Assembly: GCA_946222885.1 (NCBI GenBank) | Contig: CAMIAK010000004.1 | Span: 1 to 64,000, forward strand | DNA length: 64,000 bases | Direction: 5' to 3' | From: an uncultured Nesterenkonia sp. | Lineage (GTDB): Bacteria > Actinomycetota > Actinomycetes > Actinomycetales > Micrococcaceae | Part shown: piece after piece, positions 50,608 through 60,900 of the stretch | Layout: the number at the start of each line of letters is the position of its first letter | Numbering within the stretch: the first letter of the stretch is position 1 | The notes under the pieces: generated by a model | Databases searched by the model: none | What the model was told of the DNA's origin: nothing | The model's input: the letters and a program-made list of their open reading frames with translations, nothing else | Program-made: the position numbers and the translations under genes

Positions 50608-53211
50608 GTGCCCACTCTGCTCGAACGGATCCTCAAGACCGGGGATAAGAAGATCCTCAAGACCCTGCGCGGCTACGCGGATGCGGTCAACCTGCTCGAG
50701 GACGAGTTCAAGGAGCTCACCGACGCCGAGCTGCGGGCTGAGACCGACCGCTACAAGGAACGGCTGCGCGACGGCGAGTCGCTGAACTCGCTGCTGCCGG
50801 AGGCCTTCGCCGCGGTCCGCGAGGCCGCTGACCGCACCCTGGGCATGCGCCACTTCGAGGTCCAGCTCATGGGCGGTGCCGCGCTGCACCTGGGCAAGAT
50901 CGCAGAGATGGGCACCGGTGAGGGCAAGACCCTGGTGGCCACTGCGCCGGCCTACCTCAACGCGCTCAGCGGCAAGGGGGTGCACGTGGTCACCGTCAAC
51001 GACTATCTGGCCAAGTACCAGGCCGACCTCATGGGCCGTGTCTTCCGCTTCCTGGGGATGAACACCGGAGTCATCACCAACGGGATGAAGCCGGCCGAGC
51101 GCCGGAAGGCCTATGCCGCCGACATCACCTACGGCACGAACAACGAGTTCGGCTTCGACTGGCTGCGGGACAACATGGCCCAGTCGCTGGACGACCTGGT
51201 CCAGCGCGAGCATCACTTCGCGATCATCGATGAGATCGACTCCATCCTGATCGACGAGGCCCGGACCCCGCTGATCATCTCCGGGCAGGCTGCCGGCGAC
51301 ATCTCCCGCTGGTACGGCGACTTCGCGACTCTGGTGACCCGTCTGAAGAAGGACGAGGACTACGAGGTCGATGAGAAGAAGCGCACCGTCGGGGTCACCG
51401 AGTCCGGCATCGACAAGGTCGAGGACTATCTGGGCATCGAGAACCTCTACGAGACCCAGAACACCACGCTGATCCAGTACCTCAACAATGCGGTCCGGGC
51501 CAAGGAGCTCTACGTTCGGGACAAGGACTATGTGGTCGTCAAGGGTGAGGTCCACATCGTCGACGAGCACACCGGCCGCATCCTGAAGGGACGCCGCTAC
51601 AACGAGGGGCTCCACCAGGCCATCGAGGCCAAGGAGGGGGTGCGGATCAAGGCGGAGAACCAGACCCGCGCGAGCGTCACCCTGCAGAACTACTTCCGCG
51701 GCTACGAGAAGATCTCCGGCATGACCGGCACGGCGGAGACCGAGGCTGCCGAGTTCATGTCCACCTATAAGCTCCAGGTGGTGCCGATCCCGCCGAACCG
51801 TGAGCGCCAGCGGGTGGACCACAACGACCTCGTCTACAAGAACGAGGTCGTCAAGTTCGACGCCGTGCTCAAGGACATCGTCAAGCGGCATAAGAAGGGC
51901 CAGCCGGTGCTGGTCGGCACCGAGTCGGTGGAGAAGTCCGAGTATCTCTCCAAGCTGCTGGCCAAGGCCGGTGTCAAGCACGAGGTCCTCAACGCGAAGA
52001 ACCACGAGCGCGAGGCGGCGATCGTCGCCCAGGCCGGCCGCAAGGGCTCGGTCACCGTGGCCACCAACATGGCCGGCCGCGGCACCGACATCATGCTCGG
52101 AGGCAACGCCGAGTTCAACGCCGTCCGGGAGATGGAGAAGCTCGGCCTGGACCCGGTGGAGGATGCCGAGGAGTACGAGGCCAAGTGGGATGAGGTCTTC
52201 GCCGAGGCGAAGGCCCAGGCCAAGGAGGAGGGCGACGAGGTCCGCGAGCTGGGCGGGCTCTACGTGCTGGGCACCGAGCGCCACCAGTCCCGCCGGATCG
52301 ACAACCAGCTGCGCGGCCGCTCCGGCCGTCAGGGAGACCCCGGCGAGTCCCGCTTCTACATCTCGCTGACCGATGACCTCATGCGCCTGTTCAACCAGGC
52401 CGCCGCGGCGCGGATCATGAACTCCAAGGCCATGGACGATGAGATCCCGGTGGAGCACAAGTTCGTCTCCGGCGCCATCGCCAATGCTCAGCAGCAGCGC
52501 GAGGGCCAGAACACCGAGATCCGCAAGAACGTCCTGAAGTACGACGATGTCATGAACCGCCAGCGCGAGGCGATCTATTCGGACCGCCGCCGGATCCTGG
52601 AGGGCGACGACGTCCATGAGAAGGTCCAGCACTTCATCGAGGACGCCGTCGGGCTGATGATCGAGGAGAAGACCACCGCTCCCTCCTCCGAGGACTGGGA
52701 CCTCGAAGGTCTCTGGGAGGAGCTGGAGTCGCTCTACCCGATCTCGCTGTCCATCGAGGACCTGATCGAAGAGGCCGGCGGCGTGGACCAGCTGAGCACC
52801 AAGCTGCTCAAGCGGGAGATCATCTCCGACGCCAAGATCGCCTATGAGAAGAAGGAGGACGAGCTCGGCGCCGAGAACCTGCGGCAGCTGGAGCGCCGGG
52901 TCCTCCTCTCGGTGATCGACGAGAAGTGGCAGGAGCACCTCTACGAGATGGACTACCTGAAGTCCGGCATCGGCCTGCGCTCCATGGCCCAGCGCGACCC
53001 GCTGGTGGAGTACCAGCGTGAGGGCTACGTGCTCTTCCAGACGATGGCCGACGCCATCCGCGAGGACTCGGTCCGCTACCTCTTCAACGCCGAGGTCCAG
53101 GCTGCGCCCAAGCAGACTGAGGCCCCCAAGCTTCCCGGAGTGAAGGACGGTCGTGTGGCCGCGGCCTCCACCGCCGGGGCCAAGCAGGAGAGTACCAGCA
53201 CCTCTGCCTGA
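50608..53211 (+). CDS. secA: Preprotein translocase ATPase SecA
   Basis: 867 residues from GTG 50608 (GGAGAA upstream). Motor ATPase that pushes proteins through SecYEG. Walker A MGTGEGKTLVAT, the DEAD-like IIDEIDSILIDEARTPL, AGRGTDIMLGGN and RSGRQGDPGESRFYISL are all present, plus the preprotein-binding and scaffold regions. The C-terminus ends in a short Ala/Ser/Thr tail without the zinc-binding cysteines of enterobacterial SecA, which is normal for actinobacterial SecA1. Confidence 0.98.
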   Translation: MPTLLERILKTGDKKILKTLRGYADAVNLLEDEFKELTDAELRAETDRYKERLRDGESLNSLLPEAFAAVREAADRTLGMRHFEVQLMGGAALHLGKIAEMGTGEGKTLVATAPAYLNALSGKGVHVVTVNDYLAKYQADLMGRVFRFLGMNTGVITNGMKPAERRKAYAADITYGTNNEFGFDWLRDNMAQSLDDLVQREHHFAIIDEIDSILIDEARTPLIISGQAAGDISRWYGDFATLVTRLKKDEDYEVDEKKRTVGVTESGIDKVEDYLGIENLYETQNTTLIQYLNNAVRAKELYVRDKDYVVVKGEVHIVDEHTGRILKGRRYNEGLHQAIEAKEGVRIKAENQTRASVTLQNYFRGYEKISGMTGTAETEAAEFMSTYKLQVVPIPPNRERQRVDHNDLVYKNEVVKFDAVLKDIVKRHKKGQPVLVGTESVEKSEYLSKLLAKAGVKHEVLNAKNHEREAAIVAQAGRKGSVTVATNMAGRGTDIMLGGNAEFNAVREMEKLGLDPVEDAEEYEAKWDEVFAEAKAQAKEEGDEVRELGGLYVLGTERHQSRRIDNQLRGRSGRQGDPGESRFYISLTDDLMRLFNQAAAARIMNSKAMDDEIPVEHKFVSGAIANAQQQREGQNTEIRKNVLKYDDVMNRQREAIYSDRRRILEGDDVHEKVQHFIEDAVGLMIEEKTTAPSSEDWDLEGLWEELESLYPISLSIEDLIEEAGGVDQLSTKLLKREIISDAKIAYEKKEDELGAENLRQLERRVLLSVIDEKWQEHLYEMDYLKSGIGLRSMAQRDPLVEYQREGYVLFQTMADAIREDSVRYLFNAEVQAAPKQTEAPKLPGVKDGRVAAASTAGAKQESTSTSA

Positions 53212-53223
53212 GGCCCTCCGGGC

Positions 53224-53730
53224 TCAGCCCAGCTCGAGGGCGACGACCCTCCAGCGGCGGCGGTGTGCCTCCAGCCGCAGGGCGCAGGAGCGGACGCGCC
53301 GTTCATCGCCGAAGACCACTGCTGCCTCCCACGCCCCCGGGGCGACCTGCTGCGTGCGCACCTGGTGGAAGGCCAGGGGGCGCGGTGCCTGCGGGGCGGG
53401 CGCCGCGCCGTCGTGGCTGAGCTCGGCGCGCTCCCTGACCTTTCCGTAGACCTCGGCCTCCAGCCACCTCTGCAGCTGCTGAACAGGGCGGAGGCCGGCC
53501 AGCGCCTCCATGGTGGCCTGGCAGACGATCTGTGAGATCGCCATGATCTGGCGCTCCTCCTCCGCGGCGGTGGCCAGTTCCACCGGGCGCCGTCCGTCCC
53601 CCTGTGCCCGGCTCTCTGCGACCACATCCTGCGGGACGCTTCTGCGCAGGTCGGTGGGGAGCTCAGCCTCCCGGTGGAGGCGGAAGGTGTTCCTGGTGCG
53701 CAGCAGCGGCGCCGGCGTCGTGGCTGTCAT
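53224..53730 (-). CDS. Rv3235-family protein
   Basis: 168 residues. The C-terminal half (about 80-168: RPVQQLQRWLEAEVYGKVRE, PLAFHQVRTQQVAPGAWEAA, RWRVVALELG) matches the short conserved domain of the Rv3235/DUF6459 family, found near secA in many actinobacteria. It looks like a small mixed alpha/beta fold; no signal peptide. GAGGAG precedes ATG 53730. Convergent with secA. Function unknown. Confidence 0.78.
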   Translation of the reverse strand: MTATTPAPLLRTRNTFRLHREAELPTDLRRSVPQDVVAESRAQGDGRRPVELATAAEEERQIMAISQIVCQATMEALAGLRPVQQLQRWLEAEVYGKVRERAELSHDGAAPAPQAPRPLAFHQVRTQQVAPGAWEAAVVFGDERRVRSCALRLEAHRRRWRVVALELG

Positions 53731-53757
53731 GGGTCTCTCCTCGGTCGGTGGGGCTGT

Positions 53758-54576
53758 TCAGCGTGCGGGCTGCGGCTTCTGGAGGACTGTGCCCGGGGCG
53801 AGCTCGCCAGGGTCCTCCCCGATGACGCTGCGGTTGTGCTCGTACCACTGGGGCCAGTCCCGGGCGATCTCCCAGTCCGTGGCGCCGGGGCCCAGTTCGG
53901 CGGCCACCAGGCCCCAGAGGGTGTCTCCGGGGCGGACAGTGATCGAATCCTCATCCTCCGGGCTCTGGCGCTGCTCGGCGCCCTGGTGGCGCTCCGCAGG
54001 AGCTGCAGGGGCGGTGGGTGTGAAGAGCGGGGTCATGGTGTTCTCCGTTCCTGGGGCGGGTCCGTCGGTGCTGAAGAGCGGGGTGGGGGCGGCAGGTTCT
54101 GCCTGGGCCGGGATCGCCACGCTCTGCGCGGAGACCGACTCGGCCTGTGCTGCCTGGGCGTGGTCCTGCGGAAGCGCTGTGCCCACCAGGGCCAGCTGGG
54201 CGCTGAGCGTGACGATCAGCGTTCTGCGCATGAAGGCGGGGGAGAGCGTGTTCAGCAGCGTCTCGGCACGGAGGGCGCCGAGCCGCCCGGCGGCCACCGC
54301 GCCGGCGGAGAGCAGCGCCATGAGCGCGGCGAAGAGGCTGATTATCAGTCCCGCTGCCACGGCCGCCAGGCCGAGGATCTCCTCCAGGCTCTGCAGGTCT
54401 CCGCGCCGCAGGACCCCCAGGCCCTGGGATGCCGCACCCAGGGCGCCCTGCCCTGATCCTGCCCCGGAGCGTCCTGCGCCCAGAGTCTGTCCGCAGAGCA
54501 GCAGCACGGGGCCTGCACAGAGGGTCATCGCGGAGAGGAAGAGGTCCTGTGTCCGGGATATGGATGCCGTCGTCAT
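53758..54576 (-). CDS. LysM-domain membrane protein
   Basis: 272 residues with three hydrophobic segments (LFLSAMTLCAGPVLLLCGQT, LAAVAAGLIISLFAALMALL, a weaker third near 115-135), a Pro/Ala linker and a C-terminal LysM domain (ITVRPGDTLWGLVAAELG), which binds peptidoglycan glycans. The start is uncertain: no ribosome-binding site precedes ATG 54576; an upstream frame reaches 54612 and an ATG for MTSNSIKIM is within it. A leaderless message is possible. Upstream of the Rv3235-like gene by 27 bp, likely one operon. Confidence 0.8.
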   Translation of the reverse strand: MTTASISRTQDLFLSAMTLCAGPVLLLCGQTLGAGRSGAGSGQGALGAASQGLGVLRRGDLQSLEEILGLAAVAAGLIISLFAALMALLSAGAVAAGRLGALRAETLLNTLSPAFMRRTLIVTLSAQLALVGTALPQDHAQAAQAESVSAQSVAIPAQAEPAAPTPLFSTDGPAPGTENTMTPLFTPTAPAAPAERHQGAEQRQSPEDEDSITVRPGDTLWGLVAAELGPGATDWEIARDWPQWYEHNRSVIGEDPGELAPGTVLQKPQPAR

Positions 54577-54663
54577 GATTTTGATGCTATTTGATGTCAT
54601 TTGGTTCCACAAGAGTGATGTGGATACTCATCTGAGGCATCCCGGGTCCGCTAGGGTGAGCGG

Positions 54664-55212
54664 ATGCGATGGGAATCCCTCTTCGAGGATCTGGAGGCCG
54701 CCTTCGCGGCAGAGGCCGATGCCGGGCTGCAGTCCGAAATCGCGGAGGCCGAGCGGCTCGAGCGTTCCTCGGTGAGGCTGGCTGACCGGCTGCGCGCCAG
54801 CCAGGGCAGGACGCTGCGCCTGCTGCTCAGCGGTGGGCGCAGGCTGGAGCTGAGAGTCGGCGTCGTGGGCGAGGACTGGCTCTCCGGCAGTCATGGGCAC
54901 TATGAGGTGCTCATCCCCCTGGGTGCGGTCCATTCGGCGGGCGGGCTCTCCCGGGCGGGCGTGCGGGAGCCGAGCGAGTCACGCCGCCGGCTGAGCATCG
55001 CCTCCCCGCTGCGGGCACTGGTCAGGGACCGCGCCAGAGTCTCCGTGGAGGGCCCCGGCGGCCTGCTGGCCGAAGGGCTGCTCATGGACGCAGGCCGGGA
55101 TGCCTTCGACGTGCTTCCGACTCCTGCCGGCGAGATTCCGCGCCGGCGTGCGGCTGCGGAGGCTGAGACCGTGCCGCTCTCCGCCGTGGTCCTGATCAGC
55201 AGCGGAGGCTGA
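54664..55212 (+). CDS. Conserved actinobacterial protein of unknown function
   Basis: 182 residues. A helical N-terminus (FEDLEAAFAAEADAGLQSEI, ERLERSSVRLADRLRAS) precedes a beta-rich domain with an Sm- or SH3-like alternation of strands (LRLLLSGGRRLELRVGVVGE, YEVLIPLGAV). Basic residues are frequent, so nucleic-acid binding is possible, but I recognise no family. Divergent from the LysM gene and convergent with the small winged-helix gene. Confidence 0.72.
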   Translation: MRWESLFEDLEAAFAAEADAGLQSEIAEAERLERSSVRLADRLRASQGRTLRLLLSGGRRLELRVGVVGEDWLSGSHGHYEVLIPLGAVHSAGGLSRAGVREPSESRRRLSIASPLRALVRDRARVSVEGPGGLLAEGLLMDAGRDAFDVLPTPAGEIPRRRAAAEAETVPLSAVVLISSGG

Positions 55213-55241
55213 GGGGCTGCGGAATGCGCGGCCCCTGGTCT

Positions 55242-55469
55242 TCAGCGGGCGTTTTCGTCCTGGGAGGCGGCGGACTGCTCCCGCGCCGCGCGCTGGGCGG
55301 CATACTGGCGCTCGATGAACTCGTCCAGCTTGGCCTCTTCGACCCGCCACTGCCCGCGGCCGCCGATCTGGATCCCTTCCAGCTCTCCGCTCTTCAGGAG
55401 TGCCCGGGTCTGGGACATGGTGATGTTCAGGGTTTCGCAGACGTCGGGAAGGGTGAGGAAGCGTCGCAT
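55242..55469 (-). CDS. Small winged-helix DNA-binding protein (BldC/excisionase-like)
   Basis: 75 residues. FLTLPDVCETLNITMSQTRA, LLKSGELEGIQIGGRGQWRV, then LDEFIERQY is the MerR-like winged helix of the HTH_17/excisionase and BldC families. AGGAGG precedes ATG 55469 with ideal spacing. Such proteins are typical transcription factors in this secA-proximal cluster and are not evidence for a phage. Target unknown. Confidence 0.88.
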   Translation of the reverse strand: MRRFLTLPDVCETLNITMSQTRALLKSGELEGIQIGGRGQWRVEEAKLDEFIERQYAAQRAAREQSAASQDENAR

Positions 55470-55685
55470 GGAGAACCTCCTGTGTCGTCGTGCGGGTGCG
55501 GCATCATGTGGTTGCGGAAGCGTTCGGCTATGGCGTTTCCATGTCTACTTTAGTGGCAGTTGTTTTCATTTGCACTTCGTGGATAGTCTGTGCTGAAGCT
55601 CAGGAGGAATAGGGGCCTCCGGGGCTGACGGCGCGGCCGCGGCAGGCCGTGCCTTCATGACGGGGCACAGGAACGGAGTCCAGGG

Positions 55686-56363
55686 ATGAGCGTATCCGCA
55701 GCAGAAGAGCGTGAGGCGGCCGAACGGCTGCGCAGGCCCGGGTGGAAGGATCCCCGTCTGTTGGCCGGGGTGATGATCGTGCTGCTCTCGGTCGCCGGTG
55801 TGGTGGCTCTGGTCTCCTCGCAGGACCGGACGGTCCCCGTCTATGCCGCAGACCGTCAGTTCGCCGTCGGGGAGCATGTCTCGGAGGATGACCTGAGGGT
55901 GGTCTCGGTGCGCATCGACGAGGTCTCCGACTACTATGTCAGCGCGGAGGAGGAGCTCTCCGGGGAGCTGCAGTTCGTGACCGTGGTGGAGGAGGGGGAG
56001 CTCATCCCGCGGCGGGCGCTGGACACGGCGGACCCGCAGGGCAGGCAGGCCCTCACCCTGGAGGTCGAGCATGCGCTCGCCCGTGCCGTGGAACCGGGCA
56101 GAGCCGTGGACGTGTGGGCGGTGAGCCAAGGAACAGTGGCCCAGGATGCGGGAGACCAGGAGAGCTCCCGGGCGGAGCAGCTGGTCTCCGCAGCGGAGGT
56201 CTCCGCGGTCAGCGAGTCCTCCTCCACCTTCGGAGCCTCCACTGTGATGACCGTGGAGCTGCTGATCGACCCTGAGGACATGCCCGGAGTGCTCGAGGCC
56301 ATGAGCTCCGCCGGGACGCTGTCGGTGATCCCTGCCGGGGCTGAGCCGGAGACCGAGGGATGA
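55686..56363 (+). CDS. SAF-domain protein, CpaB/RcpC-like
   Basis: 225 residues with one N-terminal transmembrane helix (LLAGVMIVLLSVAGVVALVS), then a SAF domain (DRTVPVYAADRQFAVGEHVS, EGELIPRRALD). CpaB/RcpC proteins belong to Flp/Tad pilus assembly, but no pilin, prepilin peptidase or Tad ATPase is in the window. CGGAG precedes ATG 55686. Its stop overlaps the start of the CpaE-like gene by four bases, so the two are a unit. Confidence 0.85.
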   Translation: MSVSAAEEREAAERLRRPGWKDPRLLAGVMIVLLSVAGVVALVSSQDRTVPVYAADRQFAVGEHVSEDDLRVVSVRIDEVSDYYVSAEEELSGELQFVTVVEEGELIPRRALDTADPQGRQALTLEVEHALARAVEPGRAVDVWAVSQGTVAQDAGDQESSRAEQLVSAAEVSAVSESSSTFGASTVMTVELLIDPEDMPGVLEAMSSAGTLSVIPAGAEPETEG

Positions 56364-57880
56364 GGCGCTGTTCGGTCATCACGGTCGGGCGGATCGACGC
56401 CGACCACATCGCAGCCTTGGAAGGTCGTCAGGGTCCGGTCACCGTGGACAGGCGGTGCGCGGACCTGGCGGAGCTCGTCGCCGCGGCCGGCAGCATGCGG
56501 GTGGATGCGGCGCTGATCATCGGTGGAACCGATGCGCTGACCGGGACGCTCCTGGACCGGCTGGCGGATGCCGGCCTGCGGGTCGTGGTGATCTCCGACC
56601 TCCCGGAGGAGAGGCAGAGGCTGCAGGCCCTGGGTGTGACGGCGCTGCGGGACGACGTCGAGGTCTCCCGGCTGGAGCAGGACCTGCTGGGCAGCCCGGC
56701 CGGCCCTCCGCCTGCGCCTCCGCAGGAGGACGGGCTCAGCTTCGAGGCGGTCCTCGCCGGCGGGCTGAAGGAGCCGGGGGACCTCTGTCATCCTGAGTCT
56801 CAGGAGGTCCCGGAGGAGCCGGAGGGCATCGTCTTCGCGCCCGCCGGGGAGGACCCCGGTCCGAAGGAACCCGGCCCGAAGGAACCCCGCACAGAGGAAT
56901 CCCGCACAGGGGAGGGCAGAAGGGGGAGGCCTCGCAGGGGGAAGGACAGCGGGGCGTCCGGGGGAGGGGAGCCCGGCGCGGAGGTTCGCGGCGCCCCGGG
57001 GGACTCCACACCCGCTGCCCCCGCGGAGGGGATCACTGTGGTCTGGGGCGCCCATGGGGCTCCCGGACGCACCACCGCGGCGGTGAACATGGCGGCCGAG
57101 CTGGCCGCGGCCGGCCATCGGGTGCTGCTGATCGACGCCGACACCACGGCCGCCGGGGTGGTCACCCATCTGGGGCTGCTGGAGGAGTCGGCAGGGCTGG
57201 CACAGGCCTGCCGGCAGGCGGACCTGGGAAGGCTCGACGCCGCCCGCCTGCGTGCGGCCGGCACCGCCGTCGAGATCCGTGGCCACCGCCTGCACCTGCT
57301 CACCGGGCTGCCCCGGCCCAGCCGTTGGCCGGAGCTGCGCAGCCGTGCCCTGCGCGAGGTGCTCCAGCTCGCCCGCCGGGAGTACACCTGTGTGATCGTC
57401 GACGTCTCCGCCTCGGTCGAACAGGACGAGGAGCTCACCTATGACACAGCCGCCCCGCAGCGTCATGCGGCCACTGTCAGCGCGGTGCAGGAGGCGGATC
57501 GGCTGCTGGCTCTGGGGTCCTGCGACCCGTTGGGCTTCCCCCGGCTGGTCAAGGCGGTGGAGGACCTTCGCCAGGAGGTGCCCGGCGCCCCGGAGCCTGA
57601 GGTCGTGATCACCAAGGTCCGCCGGGCGGCCGTGGGCCGCTCCCCGGAGGAGCAGCTGCGCAGCACCTGGGAGCGCTTCGGGTCGGCAGGGACACCGGTG
57701 AGCTTCCTGCCCTGGGATGCGGAGGCCTGCGATGCGGCGCTGCTGCGGGGCCAGGCGTTGGCCGAGGCCGCCCCGGACTCGGAGCTGCGGCGCGGCCTGG
57801 CAGCACTGGCCGGCGTCGATCTGCGGACCCGGCGCAGGCGGCGTCCGGGGCTGCGCCGCAGAGAAACCGCGTTAGGCTGA
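56360..57880 (+). CDS. CpaE/ParA-like P-loop NTPase with an arginine Walker A
   Basis: 506 residues. Residues 1-110 are receiver-like as in CpaE; a Pro/Glu/Gly-rich linker (about 115-215) leads to a ParA/MinD-type domain. VWGAHGAPGRTTAAVNMAAE carries a modified deviant Walker A in which the usual lysine is arginine (APGRTT); LLIDADTTAAGVV is the switch region. This form recurs in the actinobacterial family as I recall it, so it may still bind nucleotide. Coupled with the SAF gene; role in surface-structure placement or export is inferred only. Confidence 0.82.
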   Translation: MRRCSVITVGRIDADHIAALEGRQGPVTVDRRCADLAELVAAAGSMRVDAALIIGGTDALTGTLLDRLADAGLRVVVISDLPEERQRLQALGVTALRDDVEVSRLEQDLLGSPAGPPPAPPQEDGLSFEAVLAGGLKEPGDLCHPESQEVPEEPEGIVFAPAGEDPGPKEPGPKEPRTEESRTGEGRRGRPRRGKDSGASGGGEPGAEVRGAPGDSTPAAPAEGITVVWGAHGAPGRTTAAVNMAAELAAAGHRVLLIDADTTAAGVVTHLGLLEESAGLAQACRQADLGRLDAARLRAAGTAVEIRGHRLHLLTGLPRPSRWPELRSRALREVLQLARREYTCVIVDVSASVEQDEELTYDTAAPQRHAATVSAVQEADRLLALGSCDPLGFPRLVKAVEDLRQEVPGAPEPEVVITKVRRAAVGRSPEEQLRSTWERFGSAGTPVSFLPWDAEACDAALLRGQALAEAAPDSELRRGLAALAGVDLRTRRRRRPGLRRRETALG

Positions 57881-57926
57881 GAGGCGGAGAACCGAACGCA
57901 CCCCGACCTGGAGAGAGCAGGCGTAC

Positions 57927-60900
57927 ATGCCCGGTGAGAAGACCCTCTGGACTGCCGATGGAGACAGCCTGGAGAAGCTGACGGAGGCCTACTATTCCCA
58001 TATCTCGAGGGAGGACCTCTGGTCGGTCAGCGGCCAGGAACAGGTCGAGCGCGTCCGCGCCCACCTGGAGCTGGCCGAGTCCCGCACCGGGGCCGAGCCC
58101 AAGGCCGCCGTCGTCACGGTGGGACGGCGCAGCATCGTGCTCGTGGTCACCGATGACATGCCCTACCTGGTCGACTCCGTCACCGCGGAGGTGACCCGGA
58201 ACGGGCACGCGATGGCCATGGTGGTCCATCCCATCCTGCTGACCAGCCGGACACGCCAGGACCGCCGGCTCACCGCGGTGAAGTCCGTCCCCGCCCCGGA
58301 GCGGGGGCTCTCCTCCGGCGACACCCAGACCCTGCCGGACATCACCGCGCTGCTGGCCGATGAGAACCGCACCGCGCTGGAGTCCTGGATCGCCGTGGAG
58401 ATCGACCAGGTCTTGGACGAGGAGGCCTCGCAGAGGCTCGTCGAGGGCCTCTACCAGGTGCTGGAGGACGTCAAGAACAGCCACCGGGACCAGGAGCGCA
58501 TGATCGCCCGGGCCCGCGGAGCGGCAGGGCTGCTCCGGGAGGCCGAGGACCTGGAGGACTCGGACGAGGCCGCCGACCTGCTGGACTGGATGGCCGGGGG
58601 CAACTTCCTCTTCCTGGGGTACCGGGAGTATGAGCCCGCCGGCTCCGGGGACGACGTCTCCCAGTGGGCTCCGGTCTCCGGCACCGGTCTGGGGGTCCTC
58701 GCCGAACGCAGCGGGCAGGGGGCCCTGGAGCGCTCCGCGGAGTTCCTGGAGGACCAGCCGGGACGGCGGCCCGAGGAGAGTCACGGCCTGGTCATCACCA
58801 AGGCCAACTCGCGCTCCACCGTGCGGCGCCGCACCTATATGGACTATGTGGCGGTGAAGACCTACGCCCCCGACGGCACAGTCCGGGGTGAGCGCCGCTT
58901 CGTCGGGCTCTTCAGCCAGCGCGCCTACACCGAATCCATCGTCAACATCCCGCTGCTGCGCCACCGGGCCACGCAGCTGCTGGAGCGCTCCGGGTTCACT
59001 CCGGAGTCCCACTCCGGCTCCGATCTGCTGCAGATCCTGGAGACCTACCCGCGCAACGAGCTGCTGCAGATGTCCATCGAGGAGATCGAGGAGATCGCCT
59101 GGCAGATCCTGCACCTGCAGGAGCGCCGCCGGGTCAAGCTCTTCCTGCGCAAGGACCTCTACGGCCGGTTCATGACCGCGCTGGTCTACCTGCCCAGAGA
59201 CCGCTACAACACCGCGGTGCGCCGGCGCGTGGAGCAGGAGCTGCTGCGCCACATCGACGCCGACTCCATCGACTTCAACGTCCGGCTCACCGAGTCGGTC
59301 CTGGCCCGGGTGTTCTTCCGCATCCGGCTGCGCCAGGACCAGCAGGGCGAGGAGGTCATGGCGATCTCCGAGGACGAGCTGGAGCGCCGGCTCGCCCGCG
59401 CCATCCGCTCCTGGTCCGAGGGCATCGCCCAGGAGGCCCAGGAGCGCTACTCCGCCGATGCGGCCCAGCGCATCGCCCACCGCTGGGGCGAGGCCTTCCC
59501 GGACGACTACCGGGTGCTCTACGAGATCCCGGACGCCCTGGGAGACATCGCCCAGTTCGAGACGCTGGAGGCTGAGCACGGCCAGCAGCGCACGCCGTCG
59601 GGCTCCCCGGTGCCTCGGATGTGGTTCTACCCGCCGCAGCAGGAGGACGACGCCGCCCATATGCGGGTCAAGCTCTACCTGACCGAGCCGAAGACCCTCA
59701 GCGAGACCCTGCCGGTCCTCGACGCCTTCGGGCTGTCCATCCTGGATGAGCGGTCCTACACTTTGAACTGCGCCGACGGTAGCACCTTCCACCTCTATGA
59801 CCTGGGGCTCTGCTATCCGACCGGGGTGGACCCGCACACCACCATCGACCTCTTCAAGGAGGCCTACACCGCAGTGCTCGCGGGGCGGGCAGAGTCGGAC
59901 ATCTTCTCCCGCCTGGTGCTGCGGCTTGGGCTGGGGATCGGCGACGTCATCGTGCTGCGCGCCTACGCCCACTACATGCGCCAGCTGGGGATCTCCCACT
60001 CCTTCGACTTCATGGCTGACGCCCTGCTGCAGAACCCGGCGGTCACCCGGGCGCTCATCGCCTACTTCCGCGTCCGCTTCGACCCGGACCCTGAGCTCCC
60101 TGAGGGCCAGGACCGGCAGGAGGCCATGGAGCAGGCCCGCAGCGCGGTGAAGGCGGCCCTGGAGGAGGTGCCCACCCTGGATGCGGACCGGGTGCTCTCC
60201 ACCTTCCTGAACCTGATCGACTCCACCCAGCGCACCAACGCGTACCAGGGCCGCGACTGGCTCTCGCTCAAGCTCACCCCGGCCACCATCGACGCCGCGC
60301 CCCAGCCGCGCCCGGCCCATGAGGTGTGGGTCTACTCCCCACAGGTGGAGGGCGTGCATCTGCGCTTCGACAAGGTGGCCCGCGGCGGGCTGCGCTGGTC
60401 CGACCGCCAGGAGGACTTCCGCACCGAGGTCCTCGGGCTGGTCAAGGCCCAGATGGTCAAGAACTCGGTGATCGTGCCCTCCGGAGCCAAGGGCGGCTTC
60501 TACGCCAAGCAGCTCCCGGACCCGGCCCAGGACCGGGGTGCCTGGTTCGAGGCCGGCCGGGAGGCCTATAAGGTCTTCATCCGCGGCCTGCTCGACATCA
60601 CGGATCAGCAGGTGAGCAGGGTCCCGGAGAATCCGGAGGATTCTTCGGGAAGCGAAGGCGCGCAGGAGGAGAAGGACGGGAAGATCCGGATCATCCCGCC
60701 CCAGGACGTGGTCCGCCACGACGGCGACGACGCCTACCTGGTGGTCGCCGCGGACAAGGGGACCGCCACCTTCTCCGACACCGCCAACGGCATCAGCCAG
60801 GAGTACGGCCACTGGCTGGGCGACGCCTTCGCCTCCGGAGGCTCGGTGGGCTATGACCACAAGGCCATGGGCATCACCGCCCGCGGCGCCTGGGAGTCGG

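Noticed and set aside
50446..52938. 830-codon open frame antisense to secA
   Set aside because: The sense strand encodes an intact SecA; the antisense product has no recognisable domain and is a high-G+C artefact.
55242..55469. Excisionase-like gene as evidence for a prophage
   Set aside because: The same small winged-helix gene is part of the ordinary secA-proximal cluster of actinobacteria, and there are no integrase or phage genes.
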